In this document: piece after piece, positions 35,171-44,392 of the stretch
How the letters are laid out: each line of letters starts with the position of its first letter
How positions within the stretch are numbered: position 1 is the first letter of the stretch
Assembly (NCBI RefSeq): GCF_030056795.1
Contig: NZ_JASHKQ010000007.1
Location: forward strand, 124,001 to 188,000
Source: Rhodococcus sp. IEGM 1381
GTDB taxonomy: Bacteria > Actinomycetota > Actinomycetes > Mycobacteriales > Mycobacteriaceae
Direction: 5' to 3'
Length of the DNA: 64,000 nucleotides
Notes under the pieces: model-generated
What the model saw: only the letters and a program-made list of their open reading frames with translations
Database searches by the model: none
What the model was told of the DNA's origin: nothing
Position numbers and translations under genes: made by a program

Positions 35171-36112
35171 GTGGACAGAAGCAACTCCGAACTCGCACTT
35201 GCTCTCACGCTCAGTCCAATCGGAGCGGTCGTCATCGCTGCCATGGTCTGGCTGGCAACAATATTGGTGACGAAAAAGTCCGTCAGCGTTCCCAGCGTCA
35301 GTCGCGGCTTCCACCAGCTCGCCGGTGCAATCGGAGGGCTGCTGGTCCTCTCGGGGTGGGCGCTCGGCGTTCTTGCGCCTCGGTGGTCGGAGCCTTTCGA
35401 CGCAGTGTGGTGGAGGTTCGCAGCTCCCCTCGCGGGAGCGGCCACTGCGGCGGCGGCTCTGGCACTGTGGGCGGTTCGACACCCTGTGCTCGTCGAGGAA
35501 CCGGTGGTACCCGTCGTTCGCCGAACGTGGACGTCGTTCGTGAACGTTCGACAGCTTCGCACCCTCCTTGTCTCGGCCGCACTATTGCTGGCATTGTCGG
35601 TCGTGTGCGGCCTCGCATCCGAACCGGGTGTCGCCGGATCGGCGAACATCACCTTCATCGGGCCGAGCGGTGGGTACGGCACGGTCTACGGCTGGACAGC
35701 CGGCCTTCCCGTTGTCCTCATGATCATCGCTCTGGTCGGATCGAATTGGTGCGCATTGCATCTCGACGCTGCACGACCGTTCGCCCGAATCGACACGGTG
35801 GACAGCGAGAGTCGTACGCGAACGGCAGCCGCATCGCTGTTGCTGACCGTGACCATCGGTGCTGTGCTTCTGAGCTTGGGTGCTGTAGTCGAAAGCCTCG
35901 GCTACTCGGCGGGACACGTCGGCTTCCAGGTGCCGGGCTCCGACCCGTACATGTGGAGCACGGGCTTTTCCTCGATTGCGCCGCCGATGAGATACCTCGG
36001 TTGGGTCCTGCAGGTGGCCGGTGTCGTGTACGTCCTGCAGGCGATGGCACGTCCGTACCGACGCCGATCGAGCAGCGCTGCCTCGGATGCCCCTGTTGTG
36101 GCGCAACGATGA
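35171..36112 (+). CDS. multi-pass membrane protein, operon partner of the GntR regulator
   Basis: A 313-residue protein from GTG 35171 after a GAAGGAGA ribosome site. At least seven hydrophobic segments are visible (for example GAVVIAAMVWLATILV, GAIGGLLVLSGWALGVL, LLLTVTIGAVLLSLGAVV). I recognise no exact family. It resembles DUF1648-type membrane proteins that are commonly coupled to YtrA regulators. The regulator's ATG overlaps its stop (ATGA). Confidence 0.75.
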   Translation: MDRSNSELALALTLSPIGAVVIAAMVWLATILVTKKSVSVPSVSRGFHQLAGAIGGLLVLSGWALGVLAPRWSEPFDAVWWRFAAPLAGAATAAAALALWAVRHPVLVEEPVVPVVRRTWTSFVNVRQLRTLLVSAALLLALSVVCGLASEPGVAGSANITFIGPSGGYGTVYGWTAGLPVVLMIIALVGSNWCALHLDAARPFARIDTVDSESRTRTAAASLLLTVTIGAVLLSLGAVVESLGYSAGHVGFQVPGSDPYMWSTGFSSIAPPMRYLGWVLQVAGVVYVLQAMARPYRRRSSSAASDAPVVAQR

Positions 36113-36483
36113 GCGATCGCCTCGCGGGTGTAGGGCAGTCGACGTCGATCTACGATCATTACCGGGGTCTGATCGTCTCGGGGCGTCTGGGACGCGGCGA
36201 GAGATTGCCTACCGTCCGTCAGACAGCCCGCGATCTGGGGGTGTCCCCCGGAACAACGGCACGGGCCTACAAGCAACTCGAGCAGGACGGCTTGGTCGTG
36301 ACACGTACCGGTGCCGGTACCAGGGTGTCCGACACCGCGTCCCCGCTGCCCGCAGAGATCGTCGAGCTCGTTCGATCACTTGCTCGGACTACGGCGCGCA
36401 TTGGAGTCGACCAGCACGACGTGATGACCTCGCTTCGAGCGGAACTGGATTCGTCGGTGACAGCAATCGTCGACGACGAGTGA
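36109..36483 (+). CDS. GntR-family regulator, YtrA subfamily
   Basis: A 124-residue short GntR protein. It has the winged helix IYDHYRGLIVSGRLGRGERLPTVRQTARDLGVSPGTTARAYKQLEQDGLVVTRTGAGTRV followed by a short dimerisation helix, without a large effector domain. This is the YtrA architecture. It is translationally coupled to the membrane protein gene, and an inverted GGTAC repeat lies in front of the operon. Confidence 0.9.
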   Translation: MSDRLAGVGQSTSIYDHYRGLIVSGRLGRGERLPTVRQTARDLGVSPGTTARAYKQLEQDGLVVTRTGAGTRVSDTASPLPAEIVELVRSLARTTARIGVDQHDVMTSLRAELDSSVTAIVDDE

Positions 36484-36961
36484 GACTCGACGCGCAAGCG
36501 CGGTCAGCGCGACCAATAATTGGATCACGGTCCAGTTCTTCGCCCACCCAAATAGGGACCTGGAGGATGATCTTTCTCGGTGTAGTTATCTCAGAGTCCG
36601 CCAAGATGCGTGCGTTTGCTGCCTCTTCTAGCCCGGCTTGGGTCTCGGTGTGGCTGCCATAGGGACTGGTAGTTGAAGGATCACGACTCAATCTGGTCTC
36701 CTCAACGAGGTCTTGTCGCCAAACATGGCCACGGTCAATATATTTCGTAGCTCGGACGGCGATCGCGTCCCTCGCCGGCCACCATCGTGGGCGGTTGGCC
36801 GAATTGGACCAGCCGAACCGAACTAACAAATTTTTTCCAAAGCGTAGATAAAGTTCAACCCATACCGCTCGGTTTAATACCGAGCGCCCCGCTTTCAGGG
36901 TGGCCCATCGATCCGTTCACGAAAACGCATGAATCGGCACGTCGACGAGAGGCAGACCAGA
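36484..36961. other. intergenic region with an 8-bp stem hairpin
   Basis: No gene is visible in about 480 bases. At 36866-36886 lies CGCTCGGT, a 5-base loop and ACCGAGCG, about 75 bp before the exported protein gene. It could be a 5' leader structure or an operator. I could not match it to a known riboswitch class. Confidence 0.4.
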
Positions 36962-37759
36962 GTGAGTAAAACGCCACAAGTATTGCGTAAGCGGTCATTT
37001 CGCCTCGGCAAGCGACTCGCTACGGGACTCGCCGTCGTGGGGGTCACAGTCGCTCTGGGAGGCGGTTCTGCCGGTGCGGAAACCCTGACGGGATGGACGG
37101 GACCGACGCCTTTCGTTGGAGGGAATCTTTACTTGCACGATTCGACCATCACCAACGATCCTCGAATCATTGCCTCGAGCAACATCCGCACCGTGAACGG
37201 CGTGTCCGTGACCAAGACGTACATGGGGGTCATGGCCCGACTGTTCAAGAGCGGAATCCTCTGCGAAGCAACCCCGTACATCTACAACTACGGGCCGACA
37301 CCCGAGCTGACAGTTGCCTCGTATCAGGAGTGCGGCGGTGGGTCGTACAACAGCCACGGGTTCGTACGGGCTTGGAACGGAACAGCCTTCAACACCTACG
37401 TTACCTTTCCCAGCAACCCACTGTTCACCATCAACGGCCCGACTGCACGAGGAGCCGTGGACGAACCTGAGATTGCCGAGAAGACCCTCGACGATGGGCG
37501 GACCATCGGTTCAGGCGCGCAAGCGGAGTCCGAGGCCGACCTGCCGGATCTGATGGCTGCCTAAGGCACCGATGGCCAACTGTGCTACGTGCAGACGAGC
37601 GATCTCGACGAGGCACCGCAGGCACCGCTGGACGATGTCGCCGCTCTGCCGACTGCGAGCACAACAGACGGTGTCGAGGTCTACACCGAAGCAAAACGGG
37701 AAGTGCCCCTGTACGCAGAAGACGGCACGACCACGATCGGCGTCTTCGCCATTGGATGA
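36962..37759 (+). pseudogene. exported protein interrupted by an in-frame TAA
   Basis: From GTG 36962 the frame has a basic region, a signal helix (GKRLATGLAVVGVTVALGGG) with a likely cleavage after AGA, and a mature domain with two Cys. A TAA at 37562-37564 stops it after DLPDLMAA. The same frame then continues without interruption for 64 more codons (GTDGQLCYVQTSDLDEAPQ ... TTTIGVFAIG) to a TGA. The continuation completes a normal acidic C-terminal domain, so a single substitution has inactivated or shortened the gene. The function is unknown. Confidence 0.65.
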
Positions 37760-37803
37760 CCCGCGCCACAACTATCGATCCCTCGAACTCCGAAAGAAGA
37801 GCC

Positions 37804-38090
37804 GTGAGAACAACATTCAAGCGCATTGCCGCGTCGGGATTTGCAGCTGCTGCTCTGTCTATGACGTCAATGTCCGGTACCGCTACAGCAGAACCGGCAC
37901 CGTGGTGAACACCGAGGTCGGTGCGGGTGACTGCATAAACAGTGTGGCCATGGTCGCATCCGGTGATTACCTCAGTCTCCCTGCGGCACCGCTCTATGCG
38001 AAGTCGGGCACGTCGTTCTGCACCCGTGCGAACAACTCTGCCACAGACGGAGTGTGGACTCCCTACGCGTGCATCAACATCAGGGGCTGA
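37804..38090 (+). pseudogene. small exported protein with a one-base frameshift
   Basis: GTG 37804 starts a clear signal peptide (VRTTFKRIAASGFAAAALS ... TATAEPAP). The frame then stops at 37906. The shifted frame continues from about 37900 as VVNTEVGAGDCINSVAMVAS, with conserved-looking Cys, to TGA 38090 (ACINIRG). Loss of one G in a CCG-GTGGTG context would explain it. It lies directly after another damaged exported-protein gene and is followed by a strong terminator. Confidence 0.55.
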
Positions 38091-38119
38091 GCTCGCTTCA
38101 GCCCACAGTCTGAAAACAC

Positions 38120-38156
38120 AGACCCGGCCGGGGGCACTCCTCCGGCCGGGTCTTTT
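38120..38156 (+). terminator. rho-independent terminator
   Basis: AGACCCGGCCGG and its exact complement CCGGCCGGGTCT form a 12-bp stem around a 9-base loop, followed by TTTT. It lies 30 bp after the stop of the small exported protein gene. Confidence 0.85.
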
Positions 38157-38206
38157 CCGCTGTGTTCGGTCGCTGCAAAGATGAAGATTAAGATGGGCGG
38201 CCAACG

Positions 38207-38419
38207 CTACTGTGAACGCCTCTTCTTGAGCCGATCCAGCCATACTGCGAGCGCCCCGAAAGCGATCGCTGCCACGACGTAAGGCACGCCATGAACAGGG
38301 TTGCCGGCCCGGAAGAGCATGGCAAAGACCGTCACGATCGACACAATGCACATCAGGGACGCGATGATGGATCCCACCGACAGTAGAAGTGGTGCAACCC
38401 CGCCAGATCGTTGCGCCAC
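38207..38419 (-). CDS. small membrane protein, two helices
   Basis: A 70-residue protein from GTG 38419 with two membrane helices (LLLSVGSIIASLMCIVSIVTVFAMLF and VPYVVAAIAFGALAVWL) and a basic tail (KKRRSQ). Its start lies one base after the stop of the truncated response regulator, so it is read from the same transcript. No family is recognised. Confidence 0.6.
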   Translation of the reverse strand: MAQRSGGVAPLLLSVGSIIASLMCIVSIVTVFAMLFRAGNPVHGVPYVVAAIAFGALAVWLDRLKKRRSQ

Positions 38420-38420
38420 G

Positions 38421-38999
38421 TCAGCTCACCTCGCTCGATTGCATTGACTGCCAACGTATCACCGATTTGTGCGACTCATAGTTTCTTGTCCAGGTGAGGC
38501 CTCGGTGGGAAGCCATCAGCTCGAGAACATCGCGTTCACGAGGCGTGAGTCGTTCGAGGGGATTCGATCGGGTCGTGCGAGACAACAGCTGCCGCACTAC
38601 TTCCGGGTCGAAGGCAGTCCCGCCGCCGGCCACCCTGTTCAATGCGTCCAAGAATTCTTCGACCTGCGCGACGCGGTCCTTGAGCAGGTAGCCGACCTTG
38701 CCGCCGGATCCGCTGATCAGCTCTGCTGCGTAACGGTTTTCGACGTACTGGGAGAGTACGAGTACCGCCACCTCCGGCCATCTATCGCGAATGGTCAAGG
38801 CCGCTCGCAGTCCCTCGTCGCTGTGACCCGGAGGCATGCGGACGTCTGTGACGACGATGTCGGGACGATTCAGTTCCACGGCAACCAGGAGCGCGTCGGC
38901 GTCGCCCACGGACGCGATCACGTCGTGGCCTTCGTCGACGAGCAGACGTACCAGACCCTCACGCAGCAGCGTCGAGTCCTCGGCAACGATCACCCGCAC
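38421..38999 (-). CDS. NarL-type response regulator lacking its HTH domain
   Basis: A 192-residue product. The receiver domain is complete (AEDSTLLREGL, phospho-acceptor Asp in IVVTDVRMPP, KVGYLLKDRV with Lys). The LuxR domain begins (LTPRERDVLELMA) but then departs abruptly into SHRGLTWTRNYES and unrelated residues, so the scaffold and recognition helices are gone. A deletion or replacement near 38500 explains this. Without a DNA-binding domain it could only act by protein contact or as a phosphate sink, or it is dead. Its ATG overlaps the stop of the kinase gene by 10 bp. Confidence 0.8.
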   Translation of the reverse strand: MRVIVAEDSTLLREGLVRLLVDEGHDVIASVGDADALLVAVELNRPDIVVTDVRMPPGHSDEGLRAALTIRDRWPEVAVLVLSQYVENRYAAELISGSGGKVGYLLKDRVAQVEEFLDALNRVAGGGTAFDPEVVRQLLSRTTRSNPLERLTPRERDVLELMASHRGLTWTRNYESHKSVIRWQSMQSSEVS

Positions 39000-40210
39000 G
39001 GGACGCTCGCCCTCACGACGGTCGGACCGCCGACCGGGCTGTCCACAGTCAGGGTGCCATCCAGGGCAGCGACGCGGCGGGCCAGTCCGGACAATCCAGT
39101 GCCGGACGGATCGGCGCCACCGGGCCCGTCGTCGGTGATGGTTGCCAGTACACGATCGAACTTCTGGTGAGTGACGTTGACCTCCAACAGTTTCGGGGAG
39201 GCGTGCTTGGCTGCGTTGGTTACCGCCTCCGAGATGACGAAGTAGACAACCGTCTCCTCAGCGGGGCGCAACCTCTCTGTCAATTCGTACGAGAGTCGGA
39301 CTGGAACACTGGCCCGCTCGGCCAGCGTCTCGAGAGCTGCGCGCAGGCCATCCTTGTCGAGCGCGATGGGATACACCCGGTTGGCAACCTCGCGCAGCTC
39401 GTCGATCGCTCCCTGCGATGCGACCTGTGCTTGGGTGAGGAGTTCGTGCACCTTCTCTGGATCGTCAGCGCGGCGAGCCCGGCCGACGAGCATCCCCAGC
39501 GCAACCAGGTGTTGCTGAACTCCGTCGTGGAGGTCGCGCTCGATGCGGCGGCGTTCGTCGTCGATGGCATCGACAACGTGATCGCGGCTGCTCGTCAATT
39601 CGGCAACCCGCTGGTGCAGCAACCGATCCGACTGTCGGCCGAGCACCTGGACGCAGAACCAACGGTCCAGCGAACCCACCGCGGCCACCCCGACGATCGC
39701 GACGAAGATCAAGAGGATCCCGGGCAGAGCCGCCATCGCGATGAGTCCACCGTCGACCCGGTCGGAGTTCTCGATCAAGCCCCAGCCGCCGCCGAGGATC
39801 CATGCCGAGACCATCGAGCCGGCCACGACGAGACAGAGCATCAGTAGAAGGACCACGCCGAGTCCGAGTAGTCCGATAGACCAGCGCATCCCGAGATACC
39901 AGCGGCAACGTCGAGGGGTCGCCGCATCCGTATGGAGCATGCCGTGGAAGCGGGTGATACGACGAATCTCCAACTCGGACAAAGCCAGTGCGCTCCCATC
40001 GACTGCCCTCCGAAGTGGCGTTGCCCACCGGCCGGGGATGCGCGCCAGAGTGAGGGCGAGCACTGCCGCCGGCGAGAACAGCAGTGCCGCGATCGCCGTG
40101 AGGCTACCGAGCAGAACGCCGGCCAGCGCACCGAGCCACCGCCGAAGAAGTGAGCTGAAGGCAATGCGATCCGCCAGGTCGGATCGTCGCACGACATGGT
40201 CCACCAGCAC
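38990..40210 (-). CDS. sensor histidine kinase (NarL/DesK type)
   Basis: A 406-residue kinase. It has two pairs of membrane helices (LGALAGVLLGSLTAIAALLF, WSIGLLGLGVVLLLMLCLVV, LIAMAALPGILLIFVAIVGV), a HisKA_3 motif DDERRRIERDLHDGVQQHLVALG with the phospho-acceptor His, and an ATPase domain (FVISEAVTNAAKHA, DDGPGG, GTGLSGLARRVAALDG). It looks intact, although its cognate regulator has lost its output domain. It diverges from a DedA/ABC transporter cluster. Confidence 0.9.
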   Translation of the reverse strand: MLVDHVVRRSDLADRIAFSSLLRRWLGALAGVLLGSLTAIAALLFSPAAVLALTLARIPGRWATPLRRAVDGSALALSELEIRRITRFHGMLHTDAATPRRCRWYLGMRWSIGLLGLGVVLLLMLCLVVAGSMVSAWILGGGWGLIENSDRVDGGLIAMAALPGILLIFVAIVGVAAVGSLDRWFCVQVLGRQSDRLLHQRVAELTSSRDHVVDAIDDERRRIERDLHDGVQQHLVALGMLVGRARRADDPEKVHELLTQAQVASQGAIDELREVANRVYPIALDKDGLRAALETLAERASVPVRLSYELTERLRPAEETVVYFVISEAVTNAAKHASPKLLEVNVTHQKFDRVLATITDDGPGGADPSGTGLSGLARRVAALDGTLTVDSPVGGPTVVRASVPCG

Positions 40211-40379
40211 TCGAGCAGCCTAACCGAGCACCCGCCCCCGCGTATTGCGGTAAACCACAGGGTTCCGTCCAGAAAGTCCCATGACTGTCGACGGCTTCCT
40301 CGATGGCCGCCATTTGGGAAGTTCCTAACGTTTTCAGCGACCTTCCTGACGAGCGACATCAAAGAACTGGGGAATTATC

Positions 40380-41054
40380 ATGTCCGACTTGGTATTTACT
40401 GCAGCGGCTGAAACCGAGACACTCGACGGCCTGGCCGGATGGGCGGTCGGCGTCATGGATGCGCTCGGCGGCCCCGGTGCCGCTGTCGTCGTCGGTGCCG
40501 ACAATCTGTTCCCTCCGATCCCGAGCGAACTCGTTCTGCCCCTTGCCGGTTCCTCGGCCAGTCAAGGAGTGTTCTCCTTCGGCGCGGCGCTCTTCTGGAC
40601 AACGCTCGGCTCGGTACTGGGCGCGACTATCGTCTACGCGGTCGGTGCGCTCATCGGACGCGAGCGCACGCGAGCACTGGTGGCGCGAATCCCGCTGATC
40701 AAAGCCACCGACTTCGACCGCTCGGAGGCGTGGTTCGCCAAGCACAGGTCGACGGCAGTGCTGTTGGGCCGCATGGTCCCGCTGTTTCGCAGCTTCATCT
40801 CCCTGCCCGCCGGAATCGAGCGGATGGGAATGATGAAGTTCCTCGTACTCACCACAATCGGAAGTCTGATCTGGAACACCATATTCGTCACCGCGGGATA
40901 TCAGCTGGGCGAGAACTGGCACCTGGTCGACGCGTATGCCGACATTCTGCAGAAGATCGTCGTCGCGACGGTCGCCATTTCCTTCGTCGTCTTCGTGGCC
41001 TCGCGGTTGCGATCTCGCCGTCAGACGGGGAAGACCGATCCAGACGGACACTGA
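40380..41054 (+). CDS. DedA-family membrane protein
   Basis: A 224-residue DedA protein with the signature DNLFPPIPSELVLPLAG near residue 42 and GRMVPLFRSFISLPAGIERM near 130, the paired re-entrant regions of undecaprenyl-phosphate and lipid flippases. It is the second DedA-family gene of the island (the other is at 27192-27836). It lies between the kinase and the ABC transporter genes, a context suggesting a response to envelope stress or cationic peptides. Confidence 0.9.
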   Translation: MSDLVFTAAAETETLDGLAGWAVGVMDALGGPGAAVVVGADNLFPPIPSELVLPLAGSSASQGVFSFGAALFWTTLGSVLGATIVYAVGALIGRERTRALVARIPLIKATDFDRSEAWFAKHRSTAVLLGRMVPLFRSFISLPAGIERMGMMKFLVLTTIGSLIWNTIFVTAGYQLGENWHLVDAYADILQKIVVATVAISFVVFVASRLRSRRQTGKTDPDGH

Positions 41055-41228
41055 GCATGATAAGGACGTCGGACGGTGAACCGAAACAACCTCGCGCCCT
41101 GCGCCGATCGTCATTTTCGCATCGGTCGACACGAATCGGCGAGTGCTCGATTTATTGCGGTTTTCCGCAATGAGGGTGTACGAGCTTCCGCGTACCGAAG
41201 GCTCGGCCGCTGCGCTTGGCTAGAGAAC

Positions 41229-42008
41229 ATGGACAACAGCATCGATCGGACCACCAGTGAGCAGCCTGCGGTGCGTGTGCGTGCCGCGCGTCGCCGATAC
41301 GACCTGGGCGACGAGACCGTCTACGCCCTGAATGATCTCAGCGTGGATTTTCATCGCAGAACTTTCACTGCGGTGATGGGTCCATCAGGATCGGGCAAAT
41401 CGACTCTGTTGCAGTGCGCTGCGGGGCTCGACAGATTGGACGGCGGGGAGACCTTCATAGGCGACGTGGAGGTGGGATCCCTCAGCGAGCAGGCACGGAC
41501 CCTCCTGCGCCGATCCAAGGTGGGTTTCGTTTTTCAGTCCTACAACCTCATCGACTCGCTGACAGCGATCCAGAATCTCGAGCTGCCTCTACGGCTTGCC
41601 GGACGCAAGCCTGAGCGTTCCAGAATCACCGCAGGACTGACAAGGGTCGGGCTGGGGGATCGAATGCATCATCGGCCGTCTCAGCTGTCCGGCGGCCAGC
41701 AGCAACGGGTCGCCGTCGCTCGAGCCCTGGTGTCCGAGCCCGAAGTGGTGTTCGCGGACGAGCCCACGGGCGCATTGGACTCTGCCGGCTCGCGGTCAGT
41801 CCTGGCGCTACTGCGAAGCGTCGTAGATCACGAGGGCCAGACCGTGGTGATGGTGACCCACGACCCGACCGCGGCTTCGTTCGCCGATCGAGTCCTGTTT
41901 CTCCGTGACGGGAAAGTGGTCGACGATCTACAGCACCGCCGGGGCCTCCCGGGCGACAACCGGACCGCCGCCCAGATCGCAGCTCGGATGGCCGAGGTCA
42001 GAGCATGA
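41229..42008 (+). CDS. ABC transporter ATPase (MacB/BceA-like)
   Basis: A 259-residue ATPase from ATG 41229. It has the Walker A GPSGSGKST, the Q-loop FVFQSYNL, the signature LSGGQQQRVAVARAL, Walker B VVFADEPTGALD and the switch His in VMVTHD. It is of the LolD/MacB/BceA type that partners FtsX-like permeases. The permease ATG overlaps its stop (ATGA). Confidence 0.95.
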   Translation: MDNSIDRTTSEQPAVRVRAARRRYDLGDETVYALNDLSVDFHRRTFTAVMGPSGSGKSTLLQCAAGLDRLDGGETFIGDVEVGSLSEQARTLLRRSKVGFVFQSYNLIDSLTAIQNLELPLRLAGRKPERSRITAGLTRVGLGDRMHHRPSQLSGGQQQRVAVARALVSEPEVVFADEPTGALDSAGSRSVLALLRSVVDHEGQTVVMVTHDPTAASFADRVLFLRDGKVVDDLQHRRGLPGDNRTAAQIAARMAEVRA

Positions 42009-44392
42009 TCACCTGGGCAATGGCGTCTTTCCGACGCCGGATCACGGCCGCGCTGGGGGTACTGCTGGCGGTGTTCGTCGGCGTTCTGATCACCACCGCC
42101 ACTGCACAAGTCATGGCAGCAGCAGGACCGCAGCCACCCGAGCGGCTACAAGGGACGTCGTTGGTGGTCGCCGGCGAGCGAGCAACGAACGTGCTGGGAC
42201 AGGCCGGTGACCGCAGCGCGTGGGGCGGAGACCGGCTCGCCCAACTGACGCAGCAGATCCGCTCAATCCCGGGTATCACGCATGTTGTGGCGGACCGTAG
42301 CTTCCTTGCGCAGATCGTTACCCCGTCCGGAGCGCTGCCGAGTGCAGATCCACAAGTCGCCGGGCATGGGTGGTCGAGCACGTCGCTGGCTCCCTACCGA
42401 CTGATTTCCGGAGAGCAACCGCAGCAGGCGTCAGAGATCGCGCTCGGGCCGGAGTTCGGTGCCTCCGTTGGCGAACGGGTCACTCTTCGGACCGCACAGG
42501 GCGATATCGAGGTGAAAGTCGCCGGTACCGCCGACGGTCCTGGCGTCTATTTCGACGACGCTACCGCCGCGCAGTTGGCCCCCGCCGCCAGTCTTCTCGG
42601 TATCGAGGTCACCGATCAGTCGGCAGAAGCCTCGGTGCAGTCGGTCGCGGCGCAGTTCGGTGGCGAGGTGGTGACCGATCGCAGTGCCCTACAGGATGAC
42701 TCGATCGCCAAAAGCCGCTACTTGAGCAGTCAGTTTCTGACGGCGCTGGCCCTCGCGTCATTGGTTGTGAGTCTCTTCGTCGTCGCGGTCACCTCGAAGT
42801 TCGCCGTCGACGAGCGCACCCAGGAATTCGGCCTCCTTCGCGCAACCGGAGCGCTGCCGAAGCAGTTGCGCCGCGTAGTGCTGCTGGAAGCCGTGCTGCT
42901 GGGAACGGTGGGATCGGTCACGGGAGCTGCGGCCGGGGTGCTGGCGACTGTGCCGTTGGCCGCAATGTTGCGATCGTGGGGAATTCTGCCTGCCGAGCTC
43001 AGCGTGACGGTCGACTGGCCCACTGTCTTGGCAACGACCCTGGGAGGTATCGCCATCGCCGTGATCGGAGCCGCCATCTCGGCGGTGAGCGCTTCGCGGG
43101 TGAGCCCACTGGCCGCAATGCGTCCCGAGTCGACTCGTCCACGCAAGGGCCACGGGCGCTTACGAACAATCAGCGGAACCGCATTGGCCGCACTCGTCGT
43201 GATCGAGGTGATAGCTGGCCGCACGGTGCCGGGTCTGGACTCGGTGTTGATGGCGATCGTCATCGCTCTCACTGCTGCTATCGCTGCCGCATGTCTCGCA
43301 CCGGTACTGGTGCCTAGACTCGCACGCATCTTGCTGTGGCTGCCCTGGAGGATCCGGCCGTCCGCCCCCCTCATGGTCGGCAGCGCCGAGGTCACTACAA
43401 ACCCGCGCCGCTCTGCCTCGATCGCTGCGCCGGCGATCATCGCGGCGGCTCTCGCCATCCTGACCAGTGGATTTATTCCTACGATGCGAATCGCCTACCC
43501 TGCGGAAACCGCAAATCAGATCCAGGGCCAGTCGGTGGTGGTTTCCGATGGCGATTACCTGACGGCTGACCAAGTATCCCAAGCGTTCGAGAAGTACGAC
43601 GTCATCGAGGTCGAGATATCCAGTCGAGCTCGACTTGTCGTTCCGGGGTCCACCGTGGCGCTTCCCGTCACGGCACTTCCGAGCGCGGCCGAGCCCTCTG
43701 CCTTCGAGGTGCCCCGATACATGGCCGAGGAGAACGGCTGGCAGACAGGCGACTCAGTTGCGCTGGTGATGTCGGATGGGACAGACCTCAACCCGACCAT
43801 CACGTCGATCGTGGACGAACCGAGGGGCGAGCATCCTGGCGTGGCCCTGTCCGAAGGCATCATTCGTCTCCATGACCCCTCGGCCGTGGCGGACGAGGTG
43901 TTCGTGCGCTCGTCATCTATTCAGGCCTCCGTCGAGCCCCCCGCAGGCACCCGCGTCACGGATGCGATCACCTGGTCTTCGACGCGCTACGACAAGGACC
44001 TGACTCTGCTCAATCGCTACGTCATGACCTTCATCGCAGTCGCTGTCAGCTACGCCGTACTGGCAGCCGCCATCACAATCGCGATGTCCATGCTGCATCG
44101 GCAGACCCAAGTGCGCACACTGGCGCGCTCCGGTGCCACCAAACGGCAAATTAGCGGAGTGGTCGTCATAGAGGCTGTAGTCGCCGGCGCGTGCGGCGTG
44201 CTGCTCGGTGCGCTCTGTACCGTCGTGCCACTACACGAGATGGCAGCCGGTCTGTCGAACACCACAGGCAGCCCAGTAGGTGTTCACCTCGACTGGGCAC
44301 AGGCCGTTCTGGTGCCGCTGGGAATCGCATGCATGATGGGCGTGACGGCAGCTGTGGTCAGCTTCCGGCGTGGGTCAGCCAGTGTCCAGTGA
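42005..44392 (+). CDS. FtsX-like ABC transporter permease
   Basis: A 795-residue permease with an N-terminal helix (MASFRRRITAALGVLLAVFVGVLI), a large extracytoplasmic domain, and two copies of the FtsX three-helix core (around 42730-43130 and 44000-44370). The cores carry the motifs TQEFGLLRATGALPKQLRRVVLLEAVLLG and QVRTLARSGATKRQISGVVVIEAVVAG. Such transporters sense or remove peptide antibiotics or move lipoproteins rather than importing nutrients. With the adjacent two-component genes the arrangement recalls BceRS-BceAB. Confidence 0.93.
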   Translation: MITWAMASFRRRITAALGVLLAVFVGVLITTATAQVMAAAGPQPPERLQGTSLVVAGERATNVLGQAGDRSAWGGDRLAQLTQQIRSIPGITHVVADRSFLAQIVTPSGALPSADPQVAGHGWSSTSLAPYRLISGEQPQQASEIALGPEFGASVGERVTLRTAQGDIEVKVAGTADGPGVYFDDATAAQLAPAASLLGIEVTDQSAEASVQSVAAQFGGEVVTDRSALQDDSIAKSRYLSSQFLTALALASLVVSLFVVAVTSKFAVDERTQEFGLLRATGALPKQLRRVVLLEAVLLGTVGSVTGAAAGVLATVPLAAMLRSWGILPAELSVTVDWPTVLATTLGGIAIAVIGAAISAVSASRVSPLAAMRPESTRPRKGHGRLRTISGTALAALVVIEVIAGRTVPGLDSVLMAIVIALTAAIAAACLAPVLVPRLARILLWLPWRIRPSAPLMVGSAEVTTNPRRSASIAAPAIIAAALAILTSGFIPTMRIAYPAETANQIQGQSVVVSDGDYLTADQVSQAFEKYDVIEVEISSRARLVVPGSTVALPVTALPSAAEPSAFEVPRYMAEENGWQTGDSVALVMSDGTDLNPTITSIVDEPRGEHPGVALSEGIIRLHDPSAVADEVFVRSSSIQASVEPPAGTRVTDAITWSSTRYDKDLTLLNRYVMTFIAVAVSYAVLAAAITIAMSMLHRQTQVRTLARSGATKRQISGVVVIEAVVAGACGVLLGALCTVVPLHEMAAGLSNTTGSPVGVHLDWAQAVLVPLGIACMMGVTAAVVSFRRGSASVQ

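Noticed and set aside
36484..36961. Riboswitch in front of the exported protein gene
   Set aside because: The hairpin at 36866-36886 is real, but I could not match the region to the c-di-AMP, cobalamin or other riboswitch patterns I know.
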